From the NCBI RefSeq assembly GCF_900128945.1, contig NZ_FQUD01000001.1, positions 248,001-312,000 of the forward strand: a stretch of DNA of 64,000 bases, given 5' to 3'. The stretch's first letter is position 1. Each line of letters begins with the position of its first letter. Source of the stretch: Chryseobacterium sp. OV279. Its GTDB lineage: Bacteria; Bacteroidota; Bacteroidia; Flavobacteriales; Weeksellaceae. Of this stretch, positions 19,144 to 26,668 are shown in pieces. Below the pieces are notes generated by a model, which was not told the DNA's origin, made no database searches, and was given only the letters and a program-made list of their open reading frames with translations. Position numbers and translations under genes: made by a program.

Positions 19144-19174
19144 TTTGCTAATTCAAAAATATTTCATAATTTTG
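19144..19174 (+). promoter_or_regulatory. rplK operon promoter
   Basis: TTTG at 19144-19147 and TAATTTTG at 19167-19174, 19 bases apart, match the Bacteroidetes promoter consensus. A start near 19178 gives a leader of about 93 bases before rplK. Confidence 0.78.
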
Positions 19175-19185
19175 CAGTCCGAAAA

Positions 19186-19217
19186 GTAGATTTACTGTAT
19201 GTGAGTCGGTAATCTGC
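19186..19217 (+). promoter_or_regulatory. leader hairpin of rplKAJL mRNA
   Basis: GTAGATTTACTG (19186-19197) pairs with CGGTAATCTGC (19207-19217) with one bulge, two wobble pairs and a 9-base loop. It lies in the predicted 5' leader, where L11-L1 operons of other bacteria carry an L1-binding autoregulatory site. The role is inferred from position only. Confidence 0.5.
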
Positions 19218-19270
19218 TGAATAATAAATGCTTCCAAACTCATTAATTATTCAAACTAAAAAAATTAAAA

Positions 19271-19717
19271 ATGGCTAAGAAAGTCTTTAAAATGGTAAAG
19301 CTTCAGGTGAAAGGTGGCGCAGCTAACCCTTCTCCACCAGTAGGTCCAGCATTGGGTTCTGCAGGTGTGAACATCATGGAGTTTTGTAAGCAATTTAACG
19401 GGAGAACCCAAGATAAGCCAGGGCAAGTTTTACCTGTAGTAATTACAGTATACGAAGACAAATCTTTTGAATTCGTTATTAAAACTCCACCTGCAGCGAT
19501 CCAATTAATGGATGCAGCTAAGATCAAGGGAGGTTCCGGTGAACCAAACAGAAACAAAGTAGGTTCTGTGTCTTGGGATCAGGTGAAGAAAATCGCTGAG
19601 GATAAAATGACTGACCTTAACTGCTTTACAATCGATTCTGCAGTTTCTATGGTTGCAGGTACTGCTAGATCTATGGGATTAAGAGTAACAGGAACTAAAC
19701 CAACTTTTAACGCTTAA
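19271..19717 (+). CDS. rplK: 50S ribosomal protein L11
   Basis: Large-subunit protein of the GTPase-associated centre, 148 residues. It has the Pro-rich N-terminal segment ([14 protein letters not shown]) and the C-terminal RNA-binding domain (A-R-S-M-G-L-R-V). The start ATG follows an A-rich stretch typical of this genome. It is first gene of rplK-rplA-rplJ-rplL; the next gene starts 11 bases downstream. Confidence 0.98.
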   Translation: MAKKVFKMVKLQVKGGAANPSPPVGPALGSAGVNIMEFCKQFNGRTQDKPGQVLPVVITVYEDKSFEFVIKTPPAAIQLMDAAKIKGGSGEPNRNKVGSVSWDQVKKIAEDKMTDLNCFTIDSAVSMVAGTARSMGLRVTGTKPTFNA

Positions 19718-19728
19718 AACTAATAGAA

Positions 19729-20421
19729 ATGGCAAAATTGACTAAAAAGCAAAAGGAAGCTTTAAGCAAAGTAGAAAAAGGAAGAATCTATAGCCTTGAA
19801 GAAGGTTCTGCTCTTGTAAAAGAAGTAAACACTACGAAGTTTGATGCTTCTGTAGATATCGCTGTTAGATTGGGTGTAGATCCAAGAAAAGCAAACCAAA
19901 TGGTAAGAGGTGTAGTATCTCTTCCTCACGGAACTGGTAAAGATGTTAAAGTTTTAGCTCTTGTTACACCAGATAAAGAAGCTGAAGCTAAAGAAGCTGG
20001 AGCTGATTATGTAGGTCTTGACGAATATTTACAGAAAATAAAAGAAGGTTGGACGGACGTTGACGTTATCGTTACGATGCCAGCTGTTATGGGTAAATTA
20101 GGTCCATTAGGTAGAGTACTAGGTCCAAGAGGTCTAATGCCTAACCCTAAATCAGGAACTGTAACCATGGAAATTGGTAAAGCAGTAGCTGAAGTAAAAG
20201 CAGGTAAAATTGATTTCAAAGTAGACAAGTATGGTATCATCCATGCTGGTATTGGTAAAGTATCTTTCGATGCTGCTAAGATCAAAGAAAATGCTCAGGA
20301 ATTAATTTCGACATTGATCAAAATGAAACCAACTGCTGCTAAAGGTACTTATGTGAAGAGTGTTTATCTTTCTTCTACAATGAGCCCAGGTATTGCAATT
20401 GATAGTAAATCTGTTAACTAA
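19729..20421 (+). CDS. rplA: 50S ribosomal protein L1
   Basis: L1-stalk protein of 230 residues. The signatures are [13 protein letters not shown](N)-Q, R-G-V-V-x-L-P-H-G-T-G, and the conserved [21 protein letters not shown] stretch near residue 120. L1 commonly represses its own operon by binding the leader; a candidate hairpin lies ahead of rplK. Second gene of the operon. Confidence 0.98.
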   Translation: MAKLTKKQKEALSKVEKGRIYSLEEGSALVKEVNTTKFDASVDIAVRLGVDPRKANQMVRGVVSLPHGTGKDVKVLALVTPDKEAEAKEAGADYVGLDEYLQKIKEGWTDVDVIVTMPAVMGKLGPLGRVLGPRGLMPNPKSGTVTMEIGKAVAEVKAGKIDFKVDKYGIIHAGIGKVSFDAAKIKENAQELISTLIKMKPTAAKGTYVKSVYLSSTMSPGIAIDSKSVN

Positions 20422-20438
20422 TAATAATCCTTAAGACA

Positions 20439-21035
20439 ATGACAAAAGACCAAAAAGTTGTAGCAATACAAGAGATCAAAGATTTGCTTCAGGATGCGAA
20501 AGTAGTTTACGTAGCAGATCTAGACGGTTTGAACGCTGCTAAATCTTCTGATTTCAGAAGACAGGCTTTCAAGCAAAATATCAAAGTGAAAGTAGTAAAA
20601 AATACACTTTTACAAAAAGCAATGGAGCAAATTGACGGAGTAGATTTCTCTGAAATGTTTGAAACTTTCAAAGGTAACTCTGCTTTGATGATTGCTGATA
20701 CAGCTAATGCTCCTGCAAAATTAATCAAAGACTTCAGAAAAAAAGAAGAGAAGCCGGCTTTAAAATCTGCTTTTGTTCAGGAAACTTTCTATGTTGGTGA
20801 CAACAACCTTGATGCTCTAGTAAGCATTAAGTCTAGAGAAGAAATGATCGGTGAAATCATCGGATTACTTCAGTCTCCAATTCAAAGAGTTGTTTCTGCT
20901 CTTCAAAACAAATCTGAAACAGTAGAAGCTACAGCTGAAGAAGCTGCTGCACCTGCTGTAGAAGAAACTCCTGCTGCTGAGGCTACAGAAGCTCCTGCTG
21001 CAGAAAGCACTGACGAAACGCCAGCTGCTGAATAA
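20439..21035 (+). CDS. rplJ: 50S ribosomal protein L10
   Basis: Base of the L7/L12 stalk, 198 residues. The core (about residues 1-165) is standard for the family. The C-terminus carries an extra acidic tail of about 30 residues made almost only of Ala, Glu, Pro and Thr (repeats like E-E-A-A-A-P-A, E-A-P-A-A-E). It is longer than the E. coli protein of 165 residues; such tails are known in Bacteroidetes L10. Third gene of the operon. Confidence 0.97.
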   Translation: MTKDQKVVAIQEIKDLLQDAKVVYVADLDGLNAAKSSDFRRQAFKQNIKVKVVKNTLLQKAMEQIDGVDFSEMFETFKGNSALMIADTANAPAKLIKDFRKKEEKPALKSAFVQETFYVGDNNLDALVSIKSREEMIGEIIGLLQSPIQRVVSALQNKSETVEATAEEAAAPAVEETPAAEATEAPAAESTDETPAAE

Positions 21036-21080
21036 TACTCTCAAAAAATTAAATAAATAATCAACAAAAACATTACAACA

Positions 21081-21449
21081 ATGTCAGATTTAAAAAATTT
21101 AGCTGAAACGCTAGTAAACCTAACAGTAAAAGACGTAAACGAATTAGCTACTATCCTTAAGGATGAGTACGGAATTGAGCCAGCTGCTGCTGCTGTAGTA
21201 GTTGCTGCAGGTGGTGCAGGTGAAGCTGCTGAAGAAAAGACTGAATTCGACGTAATTCTTAAGTCTGCAGGTGCTTCTAAATTGGCTATCGTTAAATTGG
21301 TAAAAGATTTAACTGGTGCTGGTCTTAAAGAAGCTAAAGATATCGTAGACGGAGCTCCTGCTGCTATCAAGCAAGGAATCTCTAAAGACGAAGCTGAAGC
21401 TCTTAAGAAGCAATTAGAAGAAGCTGGTGCTGAAGTAGAATTGAAATAA
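21081..21449 (+). CDS. rplL: 50S ribosomal protein L7/L12
   Basis: Multicopy stalk protein of 122 residues that recruits translation GTPases. It has an N-terminal dimerisation helix pair, an Ala/Gly-rich hinge (about residues 35-52) and a C-terminal domain containing K-(L)[21 protein letters not shown]. It is last gene of the ribosomal operon and followed by a strong terminator, so rpoB is not read from this promoter. Confidence 0.98.
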   Translation: MSDLKNLAETLVNLTVKDVNELATILKDEYGIEPAAAAVVVAAGGAGEAAEEKTEFDVILKSAGASKLAIVKLVKDLTGAGLKEAKDIVDGAPAAIKQGISKDEAEALKKQLEEAGAEVELK

Positions 21450-21470
21450 TTCAATTTACTATAAAATAGG

Positions 21471-21502
21471 AAGCCCGGACAGCAATGTCCGGGCTTTTTT
21501 GT
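21471..21502 (+). terminator. terminator of rplKAJL
   Basis: AAGCCCGGACA pairs perfectly with TGTCCGGGCTT around a 4-base loop (GCAA), followed by a T-run. It ends the ribosomal protein operon. Confidence 0.92.
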
Positions 21503-21671
21503 TTTTATAACATCCTGAAACCGTGCATATTTCTCAGTGGTATTTCAATATGTTTGCTGTGTGTTGTTGTATATATGAATATGATTATGAATTTACTCTT
21601 ATTTAACATAATTAAATATTTATTATTCATAGAATTGTTTATTTAATATCAAAATTTAATATTAAAATATT

Positions 21672-21698
21672 GTTTTGATTGAAAATTTACTATATTTG
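21672..21698 (+). promoter_or_regulatory. promoter upstream of the 178-residue unknown protein
   Basis: TATATTTG at 21691-21698 is a perfect -7 box. TTG at 21670-21672 (18 bases upstream) or the closer TTTTG at 21673-21677 could serve as -33. The predicted start near 21702 lies downstream of the first in-frame ATG at 21679 and so excludes it as the translation start. Confidence 0.65.
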
Positions 21699-21720
21699 TA
21701 CCGAAAAAAAACACACACAT

Positions 21721-22257
21721 TTGAAAAGAAGTTACTTTATCTTCTATGGCTCTGCTGTAGCATATTGTATCAGTATGCTGGCCGCACTGCAGATAGGAAG
21801 TCTAAGCACCATATCATCAACAGTACAGAAATCTACTGTCTCCTTGTGCTATTCTTATAAAACAGATTGTTTTGAAAACCCCGCAGATAACTCAGGGAAA
21901 GATAAAGTTGTAAGTTCCGCTACTGAACCGTCTCTTACTGCTGTCAGCTACATTTCTCCGGAAATGGATACTGATAGAGAACAGCAGAAGAATAAGATGA
22001 GTTTCAGACACGCATATCATATGAAAACAAGGAGTGCAGAATCTATCCGCCCTGCTTTGGTTCATCATGATTCTTTAAAGGAAATCCTTTCTTTTATAAC
22101 ACCCCATAAACTGTTCGGCAGTCATCAGTATTTAGGCCTTATGTCTATTGATATGAAAATTGGGCAACACGGAAAATCCACCAGGTATTCCGTCGAAGAT
22201 TCTAAAAGTCTTGGAGGTTTTGATTCTATTATTGAATTTCCGGATAAATTATCTTAA
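21721..22257 (+). CDS. putative exported protein of unknown function
   Basis: Unrecognised protein of 178 residues. I start it at the TTG at 21721 because the promoter's predicted transcription start lies after the upstream ATG, and because this gives a basic N-terminus (K-R-S-Y) followed by a hydrophobic stretch to about residue 26 that looks like a signal peptide or anchor. The rest is Ser-rich and polar with no domain I recognise. The next gene (YadA-like) begins 138 bases downstream in the same direction and may be co-transcribed. That it is a real gene is likely but not certain. Confidence 0.5.
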   Translation: MKRSYFIFYGSAVAYCISMLAALQIGSLSTISSTVQKSTVSLCYSYKTDCFENPADNSGKDKVVSSATEPSLTAVSYISPEMDTDREQQKNKMSFRHAYHMKTRSAESIRPALVHHDSLKEILSFITPHKLFGSHQYLGLMSIDMKIGQHGKSTRYSVEDSKSLGGFDSIIEFPDKLS

Positions 22258-22395
22258 TCCTACCGCAGGCACACTACATCCATCCACTTTAACGAAAAAT
22301 AAACATTTTCCGCTCCTGACCAGAGTGTAAAAAGGACCTGTATGCCTCTTCTCAACAAATGAAACACACAAAAAAAAAGACAAATATCACTACAA

Positions 22396-23568
22396 ATGAA
22401 AAACAGATTATTAACGCTCGCGGCTTTGTCCTTCTATATTGGGATAAACGCACAAGTAGGAATTAATACGAATCTAGGCCAGGCAACCCTGGATGTGGTT
22501 GGGTCTCCTTCGGTAACAACAAAAATGGATGGGATTATTGCTCCCAGACTGACCGAGACCGAGCTGAATAAAAAAACATATGGGACGGCTCAGACAGGGG
22601 CATTAGTATATGTAACACTGGCAGACATTGCTCCGGCTGGACAGACTATCAATATTACCACTCCGGGATATTATTATTTTGACGGGACACAGTGGCAAAA
22701 ACAAACAGGAACAGAATGGCAGGTGAAAGGAAACGCCAGCGGTGAAATTTCTACATCGGCAGAGGTTTTGGGAGCTGCACCGGCTTCCGCCAATTATTTG
22801 GGAACTAAAGGAACTGCCGATCTTGTGATGATCACGGCCAATAAAGTGCATGCGGTCCTTGATGCGGCAGGAGGCTTGTCAGGAGGAGGTGAAAATGCTT
22901 CCAGTCTTTCATGGGGAAGTACGAATGTGATCAATGCTACTTCAAATAACATCGCTTTGGGAAGAGGAAATACAGCGACTGCTTCTGCTGCTAATTTCCC
23001 TGGAGTCGCCATCGGATCTACAAATGTAGTGAGCAATGGAGGGAAAGCTTTTGGTGCCGGAAATACAGCGGTATCTGCTAATAATTTCGCTTTCGGAGGA
23101 TTTAACAGAACAGGAAACTCTGTTGCAGTTGCGGTAGGATATTCCAATGATGCTTCAGGGGGAGGTTTTGCTTTTGGAGCCAATAACACGGTTACTCTGA
23201 ATAATTTTGCTTTCGGAAGTAATAACACGGTAGCCGGAACAGGTTCTATTGCCATAGGGATTGGAGGAACTTCTACAGGTAGCCAGTCTACTTATGCCAA
23301 TACCACACAGGTGTTTTCCGGACAGGGTGCCGTAGGGACAGTCCTTACTGATGTGGGAATCAATATGAATCCCAATTCCACAAACTATGCAGATCTGGAA
23401 GTAAGCAAGGCGGTTCAGATCAAGTCTACTGCTACAAGACCTACCTGTGATGCCAGTAATGCAGGATCTATCATTTATGAGGTAACGACTGTGCTGGGTG
23501 TAACATCCGGTAATTTCGTTGGCTGCAAACAGACGAACAATACCACTTATGGGTGGCAGACTTTATAA
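22396..23568 (+). CDS. exported protein with QVGINT motif and YadA-head-like repeats
   Basis: Secreted protein of 390 residues. The signal peptide ends near I-N-A-Q, followed by V-G-I-N-T-N-L-G-Q-A-T-L-D-V-V-G. From about residue 190 to 300 there are degenerate repeats of 12-15 residues of the type (I/V)-A-(L/I/F)-G-x-x-N-x-(A/V), for example N-I-A-L-G-R-G-N-T-A, F-A-F-G-A-N-N-T-V and S-I-A-I-G-I-G-G. This is the pattern of the left-handed beta-roll in YadA-type adhesin heads. There is no YadA membrane anchor and no Por tail, so how it reaches or stays on the surface is open. Confidence 0.8.
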   Translation: MKNRLLTLAALSFYIGINAQVGINTNLGQATLDVVGSPSVTTKMDGIIAPRLTETELNKKTYGTAQTGALVYVTLADIAPAGQTINITTPGYYYFDGTQWQKQTGTEWQVKGNASGEISTSAEVLGAAPASANYLGTKGTADLVMITANKVHAVLDAAGGLSGGGENASSLSWGSTNVINATSNNIALGRGNTATASAANFPGVAIGSTNVVSNGGKAFGAGNTAVSANNFAFGGFNRTGNSVAVAVGYSNDASGGGFAFGANNTVTLNNFAFGSNNTVAGTGSIAIGIGGTSTGSQSTYANTTQVFSGQGAVGTVLTDVGINMNPNSTNYADLEVSKAVQIKSTATRPTCDASNAGSIIYEVTTVLGVTSGNFVGCKQTNNTTYGWQTL

Positions 23569-23608
23569 TCATAAACACAAACTCTTAACATAAAATAAAA
23601 ACAAAACA

Positions 23609-26206
23609 ATGGCAAAAAAATTATTCGATAGATTGGCGGCGATACTCATGGTCTTCATGATGTCTGCAGCATTATCTGCTCAAAAAGGGTACGAGCCTAT
23701 CCGTGGGATGGGGGTAGAGGCAAAACCTGTGAACAATTCAGGGATCTGTCTGGCGTGTTATAGCGGAAGTATGAATCCGGTAGTGGATGCAAACCTTGAT
23801 AACAGCGTAAGCATGGGGAACTTTGCTTCCCTTTTAAGTGGAAACGGTATTTCTGTAAAGAATACAAACGGAATGTATCCGGCGGGATATATTACCGGAT
23901 TTAATGTAGACCTTGGAACAAGTTTCATTACCGTAGACTTGCTAAGCTCTCTAAGAATCAGTACCTATAAAAATGGTGTGCTTCAGGAAACAACCAGCAG
24001 CAGTACCTTATTATCTGTTCCTGCATTCGGAGGAAGCAAGAACAGAATTTTTCTTCATTTAAAAACGACAAAAGAATTTAATGAAGTAAGATTATATCAA
24101 ACGAATGCATTGTCTGTATTCAGTTCAATGAATGTGTATTATGCATTTGCATTCGATCCGGCTAAAGTACCGGTTGATCAAAATAGTATCTGTGATGATA
24201 TCATTGCGGGAAGTGGTGTAGACGGTAATGTATCGGGAAGCAGCAGTTTCCTGGCTCCGCTTTCATTTATCCAGAATAAAGAAAGAATTGGAGACGGTGA
24301 CAAAAATTCTTATGGATCTGTTGTATTGCCTGTGGGTCTTCTTGGGTCTTATTCAGTAGGGGTATTAGACAAAAACCAAGTCTATCCGGCTGGAAACAAA
24401 ACCGGTTTTGTAATTTCTCCTGATGATGAAGGGAAATTATTAAGTGCAGAATTTCTTAAAAATATTACAGTAGAAACGTATTTATATGGTCAGCTTCAGG
24501 ATTCCAAAACATTATTTGATGGAGGAGGACTGATTAATATTAAAGTTTTAGGCTTTGGTTCAGGAAAACAGAAAGTGACATTGACTTCTTCCAAGCCTTT
24601 CAACGAAGTTCGTTTGAAAATTACTCAGACTTTAGGGGTTAATTTAGGATCTCTGAAAGTATACTACGCATTTGAAGAGCCTGCAACTTGCGACTGTAAT
24701 GATAAGATTCAGACCAGCGGTTCTGCTATTCCCGGAAATATAGTGACTGGATCTAACTGGACTTCAGGGCCTGGATTTCTAGGTCTTATCTTAGCGAAAA
24801 TGACAAATACGTCAGCTATTGTAGATACCAATACTTCCAATTATGCAACAGCAACGCTTCCTGCAGCTTCATTTCTGAGTATATTCTCAGCTTATGCTAC
24901 GGTAGGTACTAATACTTTGCTTCCTGCCAATACGTATGCAGGATTTACATTGGAAAAAGCGGCTAACCTGATCGGGGTAAGTGTGCTTGAAAATATTACG
25001 GTAACACTTTACAATAATAATACACAGACAGATAGCTTCACGAGTACAGGAAGTTTGATCAGTGGAAATTTCTTCACGACAGATTCTAATAAATTCTATG
25101 TGGGAGGAAAATCTACAAAGCCTTTCAATCGTATTAAGGTGACTTTCTACAGTGGTACAGGAGTACGTATCCCTCAAAACTATAATATCTACAATGCTTT
25201 TGCAAGCAGAGATGATGATAATGATGGTGTTCCTAACTGTTTTGACCAATGTCCAAACGGTAACGACAGCATTGACTTAAATGGAAACGGTATTCCTGAC
25301 TGTGCAGAAGGATGTACGGCTGTAAACGATAAATCGCCTACACTGGATACAGATGGAGACGGTATTATGGATGCTTGTGACCTTGACTCTGACAATGATG
25401 GAATTCCAGACGCATTAGAAGATCTTGACAAGAATGGTAAATTTGAAGATGACGATACAGAAGGGGTATTCGGACCTGTTCAGGTATTGGGAGACGGAAT
25501 TGCAGCTTATCTGGATCTTGATTCTGATAATGACGGGATCTTAGATTTATTTGAATCCGGTATTCCAACATCAGTGATCAACCAGATTGATACAGACCGC
25601 AACGGTATTATTGATAAAGGTGTGGCGGTAGGAACCAACGGTATTGCAGATATCTTAGAAACTTCTCCGGATTCCGGAATATTGAAATACCCTCTGAAAA
25701 ATACAGACGGTGATGATAAGCCAGATTTCGTTGACTTGAATTCAAACGGAGATGTTTTTGACCTTTATGCTATCGGTAAGAGTGATCTTGATGATTTTGG
25801 AGCAGGATTTATTTCCAGAATTGTGGATCTTGACAAAGATGGTATCCAGGCAGTTGTAGATACAGATCTTGTGAAAAGAGGAGCGCCAAATTCTCCACTT
25901 TCACCGTATGCTGCTCTGTTGAAAAACGCTCAGATGAAGTCTGGAAAAGGAATCGACTCTGATATTACAGAAAAGGCTAATGATATTAAAGTATATCCAA
26001 ACCCTGTAAAATCTGGTGAAAACCTTAATGTAAGATCTGAAGAAAACGGTGTTTATACGTTATTCTCTGCTCAGGGGCAGTTGATTAGATCAGATAAATT
26101 CTCAGGTAATACTGAAATCAATACAGCTTCACTTCCGGCTGGAATCTATGTAGTAAAAATAGAAACCAAGTCAACCGTGAAATCTTATAAAATTATTGTG
26201 AAGTAA
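23609..26206 (+). CDS. secreted protein with thrombospondin type 3 repeats and T9SS tail
   Basis: Secreted protein of 865 residues. The signal peptide ends near L-S-A-Q. Three homologous beta-rich domains of about 170 residues occupy roughly residues 30-530; each ends with an F-N-(E/R)-(V/I)-(R/K) motif and N-x-Y-x-A-F-A/E. An Asp-rich calcium-binding thrombospondin type 3 region follows (about residues 533-690: D-D-D-N-D-G-V-P, D-T-D-G-D-G-I-M-D, D-S-D-N-D-G-I). The C-terminal Por sorting tail (I-K-V-Y-P-N-P-V-K, L-P-A-G-I-Y-V-V-K-I) directs type IX secretion. It is probably a cell-surface or adhesive protein; ligand unknown. Confidence 0.85.
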   Translation: MAKKLFDRLAAILMVFMMSAALSAQKGYEPIRGMGVEAKPVNNSGICLACYSGSMNPVVDANLDNSVSMGNFASLLSGNGISVKNTNGMYPAGYITGFNVDLGTSFITVDLLSSLRISTYKNGVLQETTSSSTLLSVPAFGGSKNRIFLHLKTTKEFNEVRLYQTNALSVFSSMNVYYAFAFDPAKVPVDQNSICDDIIAGSGVDGNVSGSSSFLAPLSFIQNKERIGDGDKNSYGSVVLPVGLLGSYSVGVLDKNQVYPAGNKTGFVISPDDEGKLLSAEFLKNITVETYLYGQLQDSKTLFDGGGLINIKVLGFGSGKQKVTLTSSKPFNEVRLKITQTLGVNLGSLKVYYAFEEPATCDCNDKIQTSGSAIPGNIVTGSNWTSGPGFLGLILAKMTNTSAIVDTNTSNYATATLPAASFLSIFSAYATVGTNTLLPANTYAGFTLEKAANLIGVSVLENITVTLYNNNTQTDSFTSTGSLISGNFFTTDSNKFYVGGKSTKPFNRIKVTFYSGTGVRIPQNYNIYNAFASRDDDNDGVPNCFDQCPNGNDSIDLNGNGIPDCAEGCTAVNDKSPTLDTDGDGIMDACDLDSDNDGIPDALEDLDKNGKFEDDDTEGVFGPVQVLGDGIAAYLDLDSDNDGILDLFESGIPTSVINQIDTDRNGIIDKGVAVGTNGIADILETSPDSGILKYPLKNTDGDDKPDFVDLNSNGDVFDLYAIGKSDLDDFGAGFISRIVDLDKDGIQAVVDTDLVKRGAPNSPLSPYAALLKNAQMKSGKGIDSDITEKANDIKVYPNPVKSGENLNVRSEENGVYTLFSAQGQLIRSDKFSGNTEINTASLPAGIYVVKIETKSTVKSYKIIVK

Positions 26207-26225
26207 TTTTTCATAATCTATACAC

Positions 26226-26258
26226 GAAAGGCCGTCCCTCAGGGATGGCCTTTCTTAT
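26226..26258 (+). terminator. terminator of the second secreted-protein island
   Basis: GAAAGGCCGTCCC pairs with GGGATGGCCTTTC (one G-T pair) around a TCA loop, followed by TT. It lies 19 bases after the stop of the thrombospondin-repeat gene. Confidence 0.82.
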
Positions 26259-26668
26259 GTAAATACGTTTAACGTTCTCAAAATGAAGAGGTTTTATTTG
26301 TCTATGTGGATAAGTTTTTGTACCTTTGTCCCTCTTTTGGCGCGAATCATTGTACGAAAATCTATAAAATATTGGAAATCAGCTCTTTCATGGAAAATAA
26401 TGAAAGGGATTTCTCGTATATAGATACTGCGGCTCATTCCGCCTCAAAAGTAATAAAAATATTTTGCATTACGCTGTGAAAAGATATACCAGCGTTGCAG
26501 TTAGAAGTTAGATCAAAGACTTTCTAGAATAAAGAACAAAGAATAAAGACCGATAATTGCGCCAAAATTTTCCCACTTATTCTTTTCTCTTTCCTCTTTT
26601 ATCTTTTTGTCTTCTTCTGATATTTTTGAATGAATCAAAATATTTTTTAACCCTTTCTTAAAAGTTTT
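26259..26668 (+). other. long rpoB upstream region and leader
   Basis: About 410 bases without a gene. It holds the rpoB promoter and then a leader of about 335 bases. Within the leader CTTTCAT (26385-26391) can pair with ATGAAAG (26400-26406), and GCGG-CTCATT-CCGC (26429-26442) forms a second small hairpin. A pyrimidine-rich tract (about 26576-26620) comes shortly before the start codon. Confidence 0.6.
26297..26328 (+). promoter_or_regulatory. rpoBC promoter
   Basis: TTTG at 26297-26300 and TACCTTTG at 26321-26328 with 20 bases between them form a full Bacteroidetes promoter. The predicted start near 26332 means rpoB has its own transcription unit, separate from rplL. Confidence 0.75.

Noticed and set aside
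20507..21454. Antisense frames over rplJ and rplL
   Set aside because: They mirror the Ala/Glu-rich coding of the ribosomal proteins and have no independent signal.
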